Positions 21,001 through 36,200 of a stretch of DNA of 64,000 nucleotides are shown here, piece after piece. Each line of letters starts with the position of its first letter. Position 1 is the first letter of the stretch. The DNA comes from Archegozetes longisetosus (taxonomy: Eukaryota; Arthropoda; Arachnida; Sarcoptiformes; Trhypochthoniidae): NCBI GenBank assembly GCA_018873245.2, contig JAEMBT020000006.1:8825855-8889854 (forward strand), given 5' to 3'. The position numbers were made by a program, and so were the translations under genes. Below the pieces are notes generated by a model. The model was not told the origin of the DNA. It searched no databases and saw only the letters and a list, made by a program, of their open reading frames with translations.

Positions 21001-24000
21001 ATTAAAATCACTTCTTTCTCCTCCAGGCTCATCACTTCACGGATCAAACTTCTGCTCACAATAAACAATACTTGCTATCCCTTTCTTTTTTAATAAGCTA
21101 ATTCAATGTCAACTCACACTTTCGATGCTTTCATTGCTTTCATTGCTTTTCTTTCAATTAATGTTCGCCTTCCTTTGAACTCTCATTTAATTCAAAGCAA
21201 TACTACTATTAAGATTGTGTAAACTGAAATTTTTGCTCAGATTTTTTATTGTTCACCACGCATTCAGAAAAGGCATGTCAAGTCGGATATGTATTCTTTA
21301 GAGTAGTCCTACTGAATCGCGCGCCAAACAAATAAACTTTTGAAACATATGAATGACTTCACCACTTATTAAAAGGACAATTACATTGTTTGGCGCTCAA
21401 CGCAACAATGTGCATTACAACAATCATACTGTTTGACGCGCCTTACAATTACAAATTAGACACTAACAACGTCTTAATGGCTAAATATTGTTTATTCAAC
21501 CAAATCAAATCAAACGCTTTTTGCCTAAAATTTGCATTTTCTAGAATTGAAGCTCTGTTGAAAGATCTCGTAAACTGAAATCATTTTCAGATCATTGAAA
21601 TATAAAAAGCAGTTGTATTTAAGGCAACTAAAAAAACTTGTAAATTCCGCGAAAAGCGATTTGAATCATGAGATTTTGGGAGTGCGCGGAGTCGTAGCGA
21701 AGTCTAATAACTTAAAACTTATAGATAGCATTGACTCTGAGCACAACTAGAAAATTGAATATGTTTTTATAAATAGAAGACATTTTTATGCAAATTTTTT
21801 CCAACTTTCTAAACAAATTATTCAATTGATTATTTCGGTAAATTCTTATATCTATGTCAGCTATTGAGAGATTGAACAAAAAAACAACTTGTCATAGTTA
21901 TCACTGAAATTATCTTTTGTCAAATAATTTGATGAAAACAAATTCTAGTTCAGATTGTTAGCTAAAGAATTATTTATTTAGAAATAAGCTGAATATTGAA
22001 AAAGAAATTGTGCTGAAGATGGCTAGAAACAAAGTTATAGAGATAAGAAGTGAAAAGAATAAATTTTCGACTTAAATTATAAGGCATTGAGATATGGGAT
22101 ATATAGCTAAAAATATTTAAGCGATAAACTAGTTTACTAACGAAATATCAGCGCTAAAAGCTCTAAATCTGTTCGATGCCTCAATTGAGATTGAGCCAAA
22201 ATTGATGTTCAATATCGAAGTCAAAAATAAAATAATTGATACTCCTAACGCTCATCAATAAATCATCAAATTATTGCCCAACTCTTCTATTTTAAAACCT
22301 TTTTATAATTATGTTCGTCTTAGTGTTTAAGGCCCTATCTCTTGTTCATATAGTATTACAGATAGGACTTTATGTTTGTCCCACTCCTCATTAGGCTAAC
22401 ATTGAGTTAGAAGTGATGTTTGAATTGCTGTTTTTGTTTTTCAGTCAGGAATCATTTTCAATTATAGATTCTGTCGATTAGTTATATTTTGAAACGCAAT
22501 TGCTATTTACTCTCATAGATTCTCATTCAATACTGCTTGACATTTCAAATAAATAAGTGAACACATGCTATTCATGTTGAAGTGATGCGTCAATTTTGCG
22601 TAATTCTCACAGCACAGGACCAGCTCTTTACTCGACTTATTCAGCTTAACACTTGTCCAACTTAACACCCAACTCAACAAACGAAAATACTTGACCAAAA
22701 TATCTAACATCAAATGAACTAATGTATCTGTTTCCTTAAAATGCAATTCCAAATCAATTTAGTGCGCATAAGTAGTTGTTTTGCAAACTGATTGAATATT
22801 TGGCTGAGTGTGGGTTATATTGGTATGAGTTTAGTATGAGTTATATCGGTATAAGTTTAGTATGAGTTATATGACTGTAACGTTAGTATGAGTTACATGA
22901 CTATAACGTTAGTGTGAGTTTACTCAGTTATATAGCTGTGAGACATTCTTATGCAGGATTTCTAATAATGGTTTTCAGATGAAATTATTTTTATATTAGA
23001 ATTAATTCTATTTATAACAAGCATTACTGGAGTGACTCTTCGTATTAAAATAGCATTTCATATAAACCGTTCAAATACTGCACAATCGATAATAACTTCT
23101 CTTAGATTTGAGCCAAACTTAATTCAAAACAGTATTATTTGCGTTATTTATTTTCATGGCATCAAAGTTAAGATGAATTTATGGATTGATTATTATTTAT
23201 AAATTCTGGTAATTATTCAGAATGAAAGTAGAGATTTGGCAATATTTGAATGATTAATTACAAGCAAAGGAATGTCATAGTCATTAGACATCAGTATGGA
23301 TGAGAGATGCATTCAAATAAATCATCACTATTATGACTATTTTTTCTTTCCAATACCAAAAATAAATTCTAATTATTTATATTTCTATGTAAATTTCACA
23401 ACAATCTTATTTTTTCAATTCGTAACATAGATATTTTTGGCTTTGTTTGTCACAAAGAGTTCGGGTTTAAGTTCAGCAAAAGTTTTAGTCGAGTGAAAGT
23501 TATAGTCGAGGGAAAGTCAAGTCAAGTCAAGTCTTATTCTCGACTATAAGATGGGAATTGAATCTTTAATATTAAAATAAGCAGATGAAGTAATAGCACA
23601 GATGCAGCACAATGTGTTATAAATAAGAAGATAAATTTATTAAAGGGGGCGGAAGTGTGTAGTGGGGAAGTAGTAGGAAGTCGATGAAGTATGCGATGCA
23701 ATAGTTGGAGATATAGATAGGCAACAGCTTCACAAGTCAGATATGGAAGAGTCATAGAGCCTAAATTAATGTTATGAGCAATATAAAATACATTCAACCA
23801 TATCTACCATTTATATCGCTTCAGATCACTGTTTTAGAGCCAACCCATTAATTGCTAAGTTTATAAAACGCTGCTTTGCATTCATAATGTTCTAATACTA
23901 ATACTAATACTTATAGTAATAATAATACTAATAATAATAATGTTCGCGCACCTATACTCTAATATGACTTTAAGTAAATGGACCTGAAATCCGGAAAAGT

Positions 24001-25757
24001 GAAACTAACAGCCAGTATAGGAGTGAAGATAAAAAAGATTAGTCAAAACTTATTTGATTTTTTCATTTGAATACACGTAAAAATGTATGCATATAGAAGT
24101 GTATACATATAAAAGTATGTATATATTTGAGTATATATATATATATATATGCATACATACATGTAAAGTACATACGTATAAAGTGCATACATATATGCGT
24201 ACACGTATATAAAAGAATATAAATAGATCGGTTAGGTTAGGACGGATGGCTGATTCTGTTCGGGTCTTTGTGATCATTAACAAAATATAAGTTATAATAT
24301 CGCTAATTATTGCTTTATGCGTTTGGCTGGTTCATTGAATAAAGCTCTGGTCTAAGTGTTTTTCTTTTTATTTTTTCTTCATTCTTGTTTACTTGAATTG
24401 ATGAGCGTTGGCTTTAGAGCGCATTTTATGGTTGTTTACTATTAAAGGCTGTTGGAGGCAAAGAAAGAGAACCTTTGTCTCATACAATTTATATATTCAG
24501 TTCTTATATATGTATACATATATTGGTTTGGAATATATGTACATATATTCGGTTCTCCCCATTTCCTCAATTATTTGGATAAAGGGGACGGCAATTGGCG
24601 GAGGGGTCAAACTCATAAGGACACTCTATCTGCCACCACCCGCTTCATCATTCCAATGTATAATACATATATGCTATGTATATATCAATGCATGTCTATC
24701 TGCGCCAAATCCCAAATCTTAAGCACCCCTTAGAAGGGTTCACAATGGAATCAGCGAATCCAGTGGTCACTTCGCCGACTTCAGGGTCAAGGAGAGAAAT
24801 TCTCCATCAATTGCCATATACTAGATTGGAATTGAAGATTAGGACTGAATTTTGCTTTAGGGCGTGGGCCGGCGTTAAGCAAACTTACATAGATTGAATA
24901 GCAAAATAACCATAGCAAAATAACCATTTGGAGAAAGCACTATTTATTTCCTAAAATTTAGTTTCCACAATAACCGAGAATTCACTTTTCACATTAACTC
25001 AATCTTCTTTAATCTTCAATACATGAATTCAGTTGAAAGTGAAGCTCACGAATAACTCTCAATCATGTCATTTGGGCTCTTAATGTAAATGCTGTCTAAA
25101 CCCTTTCCTGTTTTGTTGATTATGTTTAAGATTAATTGAATAGAGAAATGATATAAACCGAGAAATGTTGAAATGTTGTAATAATAACTTTAATGATATT
25201 CGTATTTAAGATTCATGAGAAAAGGGGGACTTAAACAGAAGCATAAATTCAGTGAAATATTGTATATAAGATTGTTAGGAAAGGAGAGAAATATATACTC
25301 GTATAATATTTATACGATAAGAACAAGATTGAAAAGACTCGCATATCAGATAATATATAACTGATCTGAACTTTATCTTTATTTATTTAACTTTTATAAA
25401 TAATTGTCAATTCTTAAGTTCCTTGGCTCAACAAATAAGCCCTAAAAGCTTTTCCCAAATTTATTTCTCTATCAATAACTGTTTAATTCGTTATCTAATT
25501 CTACAACGAATAAACATTCTGAACAATGATTTATGAATTAATGAATAAATTTGGCAGCCTATCGCTTTTTATGCATCGATAATGATTTTTATGTTTTTCT
25601 AGAAAATTAATACATTGATAAAAGCATCATAAAAAAGGAAAGGCATTGATCTGAAGATTATTGTAATAGTAGTAAAAACACAATGTTAAGTGTAGTTATA
25701 GTCTCAATGGATTTATATTTAGAAATCGTTTTAGTAGTAGGCAAAAACAGAGAGAAA

Positions 25758-25825
<68 letters not shown>

Positions 25826-27785
25826 GGAGAAAAATGTGGCCCAATAGTTAAGAAAAGTTTAGTGTAAAAACATTTATAATAGAGTGTGCTGGTAAATAAT
25901 AAAAAGCTCGTATGTTGGGAAAGCAGGAGCAAAGCGATTTATCAAATGGTACCAGAGAGTCTAAAATGAAATGTAAATATAGTTAGGTCGGGAAATATAT
26001 TTGAAATTCAATTAGGATAATTTATATTTGAATGAGATGAAAAGAAAATCAAGTTCATAGTTCAATCATGTACACATATATCATAACCTGGCTGTGATCG
26101 ATTATATTCATCTTTAATGGTCATATTATATCGTATTTATATTCTGTTATTTCTACACTTCTTTTTCTACTTATTTGTTTTATTTTTTTCCTAATTTATT
26201 CATCAGATATGATGCAGCAAATATTTGTCTTATAACGAAGAGACATTTATGAATGTCTCTCATTTGTATCGAAATCATTTCTACCATTTCTGTCCACATG
26301 TCTATCTTATAATATTTGCTTCATATTCTTAGATTCATATACTTTGCCTTACACTCTTATGCCTAACATTATTTGTTTGATATTGTTATTTTCATATTCT
26401 TTACCTTATATTCTTTGTCTTATATTATTTGCATTAGTGATTGTGATTTGATTGCATATCCTGATGCATCCTATGGTGCATGAATGCTTAGGACAACTAC
26501 TAATTATTACATAGAAATACATTTGGACTGATGATAATAAGTTTGGTGCTTGTCTTTTGACTCGTGTCAAAACGCCAATGCACTTAACATATAGCTTATC
26601 AGAGCAATTAAAATGACTTGCTATTTCATGGTATGTGAGTTTTAGACTGGTTGGTATCTGTGTTTTAGACTAGTTCGTATCTGTGTTTTAGACTAGTTCG
26701 TATCTGTGTTTTAGACTACTTTGTATCTGATTGCTTATTTCAATTTTATAACCCTCAATCTATAAATATGATCAACATATGAGTTTAATTACATTTTTGC
26801 ACGTATTCACAACTATAATAATAGTATAATAATCGATTTGATTGCAATCATAATCTTATCTACATATTAATTGTATTATCGACCCCTTTCGGGTTAGCAA
26901 TCAATGCAGTAGTTGAACGGTTGACGACTTTCAATCATTCAATAAGATGAGATTAAATGGTGCATAACTTAAATGATAATATACTGCAGGTTAGAAATAA
27001 TGTTTAAATCAAATAATGCTGTAATTAAGACGCGTATAACAGTAATATGATTACAGTGTTTTATCTAAATTAGTTGTAGTTTTCATTTATCCGTATTTGT
27101 TGTAAAATTAGTTTTCATTTATCCGTATTTATTGTAAAATTAGGCTTATATCTAAAGAGAAAATATTTGTCTCTCATTTAATTGGAATAAATATTTCCAG
27201 TATTAATGTTTAAATAAATAAGTGCTAAATTTAACCCAAATATAACCCAAATCTAGAAGGAAAAGAGGGTTGCCTCAGCTTAAGTTAAGCTTATGTCGAG
27301 GGAAAATCGGGGGAAAAGCTTATTTTTGCACCTTTTCATTCATTTATTTAGTCTAAACCAATGCCCATTTAGTCTACTGTAGACATTGTGCTAATATAAC
27401 ATATTATGTCTGAAAGGAGGTACACAACCGATAGAACCCTAGTTTTGCCAACTTCTAGATATGCCAACCTCTAGCTCTGTCAACTTCTACTTCTGCCAGC
27501 TCCAGCTCCAGCTCCGTGCCTATTCTGAGTAGTGAACAAAACAAATTAATCTCACTATATCATTGGATCAATTTCCAGGTGGATTGTATCAAGAACTATG
27601 ATTGATATCCTAACTAAACTTCACTTGTATATTGCATTCATAAAATATTGAGGAGAACGCATTTTTTCTCCACTACTAGATCTCAATTTACAGATTCTAC
27701 AAACATCTATTACTATTTCATATAATAATATTAATAGGTTTATCGGTCAGACAATAATTGTTATGTTTCTATTTCTTCATGCTCT

Positions 27786-27849
<64 letters not shown>

Positions 27850-30800
27850 TTTCTGTTTACTTGTACAGCATTACAACTCTATGATAACAATACATCAACT
27901 TTTGTGCCTCTCGTCGATTGTTTAGCACCCCTTTAACAGTTCTGCTTTTTGTCAAAGTAGATCGATTAAAATGGGAAAAGTCAGCTCAATTGTACGCATT
28001 AGCATAAAATGGTCAACATTTAGACAAAAATTGATTCCTAAGTATTACCCAAAAATTTGAGTACAAAACAAGTCGAGTGGACTAAGTGTTGGCGGTTAAA
28101 GGCTTAGAAAGTTTTTGAATGCTATGCATCTGAAGCACTGGAATGAGAGTGAAAGTTTGTCAATGGATTTATAGATAACCATTAATATAGCGAGGGGATG
28201 AGAGTTTTGCGGTCACGAAGTTATCCACAATTGATATGATGGGGGGAATACTGTCACATTCAAATGGCTTTAGATGGTTTGCGAACAAAAAACATTGTGT
28301 AGAAAGAGCTAATTTTAGCTTTAATACGAATTTTGATTTTCAATGCAATAATAAAATAGTTACGCGATTTCAGCCCTAATAGCAATTTTGATAAATTAAT
28401 GAATTGGATCGGACGAACGTGATTATAATTTTAGTGATAGTGGAGCATTCTCAGTAAAATAGTTATACTAATAATCAATGCATAACTGGATATGTTGAGA
28501 CCTCATGCTGCCAGTTAAATCACGACTGAACATATTTTTTGGTTCTTACTCATTTACCAGATTCAAGTTGAACAGATAAATTATTTTTTTGCGACCTATT
28601 ATCGAGAGCCTACTCTTGAGTCTGTGCCTAAGTATACTGTTTAGTGTATTCTTGAGTCTACTCTTGAGTCTACTGTTGAATGTGTTGTTCACTATCCTCT
28701 GTATTATCTACATTATCGGTTCCACGCCTATTTTATATAATCAATGAAACCCTAACTCAGCTAGTCGTTTTCTAAAATTTATTTCTAGATTACTTTTCTT
28801 TACTGTAATCAATTACATTTATTAATTTAAGTTTTGCTAATTTTTCTTTATAATAAATTATTGTTGAATTTCTTGTCATCAACATAACATTTATGTTCAA
28901 GCTTATTTCGTGAGATTCAAAGCTTCAATTGATGGCTGATTTAATTTTTTTTATAAACTGACATTTGAAGGCAAATTCAAAACTGCGTTTAGTTTTATGA
29001 TAGATGTGTTTCTGTATTACAAAATCAACTGCTCCATTCAATAATCATTATGTATTGTTAATAAATGTTTTGCCAAACTCTATTCATTTGCAATAAAATT
29101 ACAACTTTTTAGTTCATATTGCTTTGTTTAACATCAATTTATTTGCTTTTTTCTTTCAGTCCAATCAGGAGGATGATGATGACTTGCACGAATCGGAATT
29201 TGACTCTGAGGATGATGTTGCAATGGGAATCAATTCTATGGCAGCTATGAATACAATGAATGCCATGAGTAGGATTAAAATGGAAGACATATCGGATCAG
29301 GCGAATGATGTTTTGGCGCGATTCAGACAACAAGAAGAAAGAGACGAAATGGAAAGAGAATTAAAGGCAGCGACACAGAGTGCAAGAACACAGAGAGAAC
29401 TCGTGGCTGCCGTCCAGAGGCATGCCGCACAGATGGCTGCGGCTGCCGCCTCCGCCGCCGGGCTACCGACTGCCGCACATTTCGCAGGACTCGCAGCTTC
29501 TGTCGTGTCCTCCAATGTGAACGCGATTCCACTCAACACAGTGACAAGTTCTGCGAATGTGACCAGTGCTGCGCCCACCTCTACACTTATATCAAGTTCC
29601 TCACCGAGTGGTGCATCTGGTTCTTCAGGACCATCTTCATCACCTGCAATACAAAGTATCGAAGCCGGCAAAGGGTACACATTTGAAGAACAATTTAAGC
29701 AGGTATGGAATGATTGATTATCAGCTATTGCGAGACGTGCGCTTCCGATTCGATCATTTTGATTGAGATTTGCATTAGATTGAGTTTTTCTGTTAGAGTT
29801 GAATTAATTTTGAGTTTATCTGTTAGAAATGAATTGATTTAATCAGAGGAAAACGTGTTGCTTATGCGGCACAGCATTTCATATATTATTAGTTTTATTA
29901 CTTTCGGACCGTCTGTTAGCGCCAAAAATTGATGCGATCATTGAAAAACCTGATAAACGAGTGGTTGGCGCACTTTACTGAAAACTATAATTAAAAGTTT
30001 CAGTTAAATAGATTATTTAATAGCGTTTAGTGAACTTAGTGTTCACAAGTGATTACATGAGATGTTTAATAGTGTAGATGATGCTGATAATTGACACCTA
30101 TTATTGTCTACTGGGGAACTTGTTCTCGTTGGAGCTACTACAAATTAGCAATACCTGTTTACTAGTGTACTACCTCTCTATCTAGTCCTCTACTACCACT
30201 CTATCTAGTCCTCTACTAACTCGCTATCTTCTCTTCTAGTAGCTCTTCATTGAGTCCCCTTACTTCCACTTGTTTGAGCTTACAGTTTAGTTCTTACAGC
30301 TTAGTTCTTACAGTTTAGCTCTCTAACAGTTTAGTCAAGTCCCAACTATTCCTGCCCTGTCTCTGCTCTTTTCTACATGTATATCATTATGAAGTTATTA
30401 TTCAACTTTTTTATTCACTCTCTTATTTGGTATATAATGTTTATCTCACACAATATCATCAAATCATAATATTATTCGCATATTTTCTGTTAATTTGCTT
30501 GGAAGTGAGTTTTTTAAAATAAAGTTAAGCCAAAAGTTTAGTACACCTTTGGTAAACAAAACGTCTGGTAATGGTCACGCCAAATAAGATTATCGAGAGA
30601 GAGGTGGGGTCGGGTCATCTTAGAGTTGTCTATTGCAGTGGCAATGAATATTTGGCTATAGATTGCTCGGATTGGATGTTGAATGTGGTTTTTTAAACTC
30701 AGTTTATTATAAACTGTCTGCGAATATGTCGGCCACCCTATGCGAGTTTGTTTTCAAGTGATGAATGATCCTTCTCTTTCTATAATAATGCACTGTTTCA

Positions 30801-33184
30801 TCTCTATATAATCAACTTTGTCTCCAACCTTTCTCTATTTCACTTCGATCTTTCTACTATCTTTTTCTTCTCATTATAACTATCTAGCTACTCTCTTCTT
30901 ATACCTTTTTTTACTTTTTTATTTACAACCAATCTATCCTTTGTTTGTCATTTAATTAACCTATCCAATTATTTCCATCTAATCATTCTTTTATTATCTA
31001 TGTATGACTTCAATTTTTTTTTCTAACAGTATAATATCGATGTCTTAATATTCCTAAAAAGTACAAACTGATCAGAAGGTTGAGAATTATATATTGTCTA
31101 TTGTCGAACTTTGAAATTATTGTGAGTGTTATTGCTGTCAAATGAGTATTGAAATGAGTATTGAAATGAGTATTTCTAGTTTCCTAAAGTTGACTCAACT
31201 TGTTTTTGAGCGCAACTAATCAAACATAATATATTTTATTATTATCATTACAGGTTTAACAATAATTTTCTTTTACTTATATATTTTCAATTCAACAAAT
31301 TATATCCTGAACTGTGACAGAGGGCTGGCATTTTAGGTTCCAATACATTACTTTTGTTTTATTACAATTCTCCTCATTTCTCTCTAATCAATTTCTTAGA
31401 CTTATTTAAGTTATGGTAATTTTTTTTGTCGGACTATTTTCTAAAATTTATTAGAAAACAAAATCGCATTATATGGTTTTATGCTCATTTAAATTCATTA
31501 TTTATCGATATGAAATCTCTTAAATTTGATTTAATCATTTCAGCCTAAATACACGTTTAGTATAAAAAACGTTTGAAGAGATAGAATACGAAAAATATGA
31601 GTATAGTGTGGGATAACATTTCGTTGTAATCACACAGCTTTCACTCTTTACTGCATAAATATGTATTAATTTCCTATTTTTATTCAGTATAAATCAGTTG
31701 ACTCACAAAGTATTAAATTATTATTATTGTATTGAATTATAAATTCTAATAAGATTATAATCAAATGCATTAGTTTATAGGAAATATTAGTAAAGATGAA
31801 TAATTTATTAATTTCTTATATAGGTATTAATTTTGACATAACGTTAACGAGAAATTCTTAATATAAGGCTATTTTGCAATCATATCAAACTTGAAAGATT
31901 AGAATAAAATAAATACTGTCCTTCTTTAATTGAGGAAATCATATGTTTCACTTAGACTTAGTTTAGTTTTAATTATTAAGTTTGGTATTTGTTTTTTCTC
32001 ATTCACAATTCAAATATTATGATAAAAGGAAAGCAACTGGGCTTTAAGTCGGAGTTGAGCCGATTTATCAATGTTAACACAACAATGAATTAAACGATGA
32101 GAATAATTTGTAATATCCTTGAAAAAAGGTGCTCATGCTACAAAAGTTTCAAAACTATTCTTGTCAACCTTTCATTATACTGTAATAATCATTTCAACTG
32201 TCTAGTCAACAGAATCGTTTAGAAATTAATTTCTATTTTTAATTATACTTTTCAAGACATTCTCCATCAGATTAAAATCATTTATTTTCAAATTTCTCAA
32301 CTACGATAAGATAAAACAAACCTAAATATAGATAACAAAAGTAGTTAATATAAGGAGTCAACTTGAAAATTAAATGTAAAACATGTTCGTATGTGTAATG
32401 AGTTTGAAAGTATAGAGAATTTGAAAGTATAGAGAATTTGAAAGTATAGAGAATTTGAAAGTATAGAGAATTTGAAAGTATAGAGAATTTGAACGTATGG
32501 ACATTTTGAACGTATAGTTCGTTTGAATGTATAGCATGTTTGCATCCCTATTCATCACATTTATCAGTGAGCATTAACTTGTAAATACTTAAAAGGGTGT
32601 TTGTGTTCAATTTAACGCTTCTGAGTTGAAGCTGAGTTTAGTTTTGATGCGCAAGTTTTCTTGTTTACACGAACAAAACAGTGAAGAGTTTGCAGGGATT
32701 TTGGGCAATGAAGCCAAGCTTACAGTTGCAGAGCTATTAAAAAACTGGCATTTCACGATTAATATTTAAATATATGTATCTTATCTCTAGTTCACGTCAT
32801 GTCCTTCTCTTATTTCAATTATAATGGCTTTAATTTTATCAAAAGGTTTCTGACATTCATTATCGCTGTCACTCTTAATGTTACACTGAATGGTTTCACA
32901 AGTTAATTATGTTTCACAAGTCAATTATGTCTCACAAGTCAATTATGTGGCACAACGACAAAAATGACATTCCTATTACCTGTTGTTGTCTTTATAATAG
33001 ACCGAAACTCTTATTTTTTATTTATCTCCCATAAACTAATCCTAACACTTCTTTATTTTACAAAGAAAAACAAAATATAGCTTAAGCTCTTCAATTTATG
33101 CTAGCTTTCACGAGAATCACAACACATCTCATCTTATACTCATTTAATCTATTTTTGGTTCATCGCCATTAAAACATTCACTCA

Positions 33185-33273
<89 letters not shown>

Positions 33274-36200
33274 TCTGATTCTCTCTCACATTGGTCTCTA
33301 TTGCACTATGGTATTAGTCTATATATTAGTGCATATGTTCGGCAAATGTTCCCAAAACAGCCTGACATACACACCACCCAATTGTGTTCTCTATATAGCG
33401 TGCAGTTGTGTTGTATGTGTTATACTTGTGACGCGTGCCTTCCATTGAGCTGGTCTTCCCCTCAATTTCCAATATCCTCATCAAATTGGGTGAGAGTCCA
33501 GATGGGAAATAGATTACGTAAAGCTGGCGTAATTTGTTGAGATTACTAGTTGTTTTGGAGACTATACGGTTAGATGGAATGATGGCTAGGAATGAGTTGC
33601 ACAAAACAGTTAAGCGCCACTTACTATACAGTGGAGACATCACTAAAGTCAGACACATTTCGTATGAAAAATAAACAAACTGTTAGCGCATTAAAACGCT
33701 ATCAACAAGTTTAAATCAATTATTCTCTTTCCTTATTAATGGCAACTTATTTCTCTTCCAAAAATTGTTAACAACATATATCTTGAGCTATAGTACAAGA
33801 ATCTTAAGCTATAGTACAAGAGTCTTAAGCTATAGTACGAGAACCTCAAGCTATAATAGAAGAACCCAGCGTAAAATTACAATAATCTTAAGCTATAATA
33901 CAAGATCAAAATTGAGACACAACCTTATGATTTAGTTTATAGCGATATGATTTATGGTTATTATCAATAGTTAGTTCTAAAAGCATAACTTTGTCGATGA
34001 TATAGTGATAATTGTATTGTTGAGTAGGTGACCCTGAGGACATCCCTGATATGTTCTGGATCCAGATTTACGACAGTGTGTTGGCTTGTGAATGTTTTTC
34101 TCTACCTTCTCACATAAGCTGCACACATAACAGTCTGCCTCACGCCTGACAAACAAAACCAAAAAGAAGTCGCGACACGTGCGACTGTGTCATACTAAAC
34201 AGCTAAACAGTTAGGCTTTTACAGCACTTCTTAACTTATTGCTATTTCCACTCTGAAAATCCATTACTTGTGAGACTAAACTGTTTTCTGTTAAACCGTC
34301 TCAATGTCATCAGTGAATAATAATGTCAAATAAGTTGAAAATTTCTATTCTCATCAAAATATAAGATTAAGTTCACATGTTATCACTTAAGCTATTTTGC
34401 AATCGAAATAATTAGAAAAAATGTGCTCATTAATAATAGTAATTAATTAATCATTTCGGAAAATTTCACTTAATTATTCACTTTTTCAATCATATTTTTA
34501 ATTATTGCTGATTGCTTTTGATCTTAATCTCTCAGTTTACACTTTCTTAATCAGGTTAATACGTGTAATGAAAATGAAGCATAAAAAATGAAGAAAAATC
34601 ACTAAAACTATTGTAGGGTTAAACTGTTTTATTAATTTTGTACTTGCTTTTGACTAACTATTAAACATTGTAGTCGTATGTTATGTAGGGAGGCGAGAAA
34701 ATTGATTAAAGTTTTATAACGCTTTAAGAAACTATTTTGAAATGAGTTGTATTTTTATTGCTTTTACAGAGAAATAAAACTCATTTCACTCTAGTCAAGA
34801 TAGTGCTATGTGGCCATCAAAAGATTTATAATATAAATTGTTTCATACTAATACTAACAATAAAATTGATAAATTCAAGTTCATTTCAATATAGTATCTT
34901 ACCCTTGTAACGATTTTCAATTAGTGTTAATGGCTATGTATATATCAATCTATGACTGCACGTATCAATATATGTTTATGTGTGTATATAAATTAAGTTT
35001 TACTTTCTTTCTTCATCTATCCATTTGTTGATGAGAAATGATTCACAACTATTTACCTTTTTTTTGCCTACTTCATTTATACCCATGAGTCAACATTTTC
35101 TTGGCTTCTTCTTGAAGATTGAGTTGATTACTGGCTCAAGTTTTATTGATATATCTCATTTTTAATCTAATTTAACTTGATAGAACAAATAATCAAATTT
35201 GAATGCATTAATTTCAATTAAACATATACTAAACGTATGACATGAAATGAAAATTGATTGAAATTATTAATCGTTTGGACTGAAATTTAGTTGAATAGAA
35301 ATGAAGTTTGAATTAGTTAAATATTGGGTTATATCTTATAATGAGTTGAATACAATATTGAAATACATGAGCTATAATTGTTATATGATAGACTTGAATT
35401 AACTGCAAGTTTATTTGTTGTTCATTTATAAAATCACTGCTTTTAATTAGAAAATCTTTTTCCAAGCTATTTATTTTCAAACATTCAATTTAGCCGTTGG
35501 CTCAACTAAATCAATAACTGAGAAGGTTTGAGTTAGTTGCAAAACAAAATGCTAGTCATCCATGAATTTGAATTATTGATATGACCAACTGATATGGTGT
35601 TCTATTAGTAAAACTTTTCCTAAAGGGTTCAACATTTCAGTCAATTTAATTAAGGCTGAAGGTAAATGCCTAAGTATTTGAATCGATCAATGTTTAATAA
35701 AACATAATTTAGAAATTAAAATGCAAACAAAACGTTTATATACGCTCTATTAAGTAATGATAAGTGTATCAAAAAACACTTCTACTACAAACGTGTTTGT
35801 AAGCTAAACAATTTTCAATTTATCTTTAACTTAGACTTATATAAAACGAATTCTCGATTAACGCAACTTTATATTTCTAAAAGCCTAAACCTGTGACTAT
35901 ATGAGCTATTTGTAATTTATAGATATTAACAGCAATGTTTTCTTGTCTGCGCACTTAAAAAGTGATTTTAGAGAGTAGTCGTTAGAAATACTTGGATGCA
36001 TTGAAGATAATGAATGATCGTTCTCCTATTAAATCACTTTATTCACTCTTCACTGAACACTCGGATAGTTGTATTCAATTGAATTTTATTAGCTCTTTTT
36101 AACTTATCAATTATTTCTTTTTAAGATAGCTTCCAATCGATTTAATAACTAGACTCGCTATCTGTAATTATTTTGTTTCTGCTAAGTATGTATTAATAGT

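Larger units (their letters stand above)
18089..29159 (+). other. ARID3/retn intron 1 (11.1 kb)
   Basis: Noncoding, AT-rich. It contains the imperfect 106-nt hairpin at 19880-19985, minisatellites at 22811-22920, 26637-26729 and 28606-28680, TA/ATAC-rich DNA at 24080-24220 and 24480-24550, a GA array at 25760-25819 and a CT array at 27790-27847. ORFs inside (18903-19277, 24408-24733 and others) look like chance frames. Confidence 0.8.

Noticed and set aside
24408-24733. Overlapping 104- and 93-aa + strand ORFs
   Set aside because: They run through TA/TACA low-complexity DNA; composition follows the repeat.
25696-25932. 78-aa - strand ORF with Ser-Leu run
   Set aside because: Translation of the GA/CT microsatellite.
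29297-29680. 127-aa - strand ORF
   Set aside because: Antisense shadow of ARID3 exon 2, open because that exon is Ala/Ser-rich.
33326-33658. 110-aa - strand ORF and its + strand counterpart
   Set aside because: No domain recognised; open on both strands in a less AT-rich intron patch, so probably chance.
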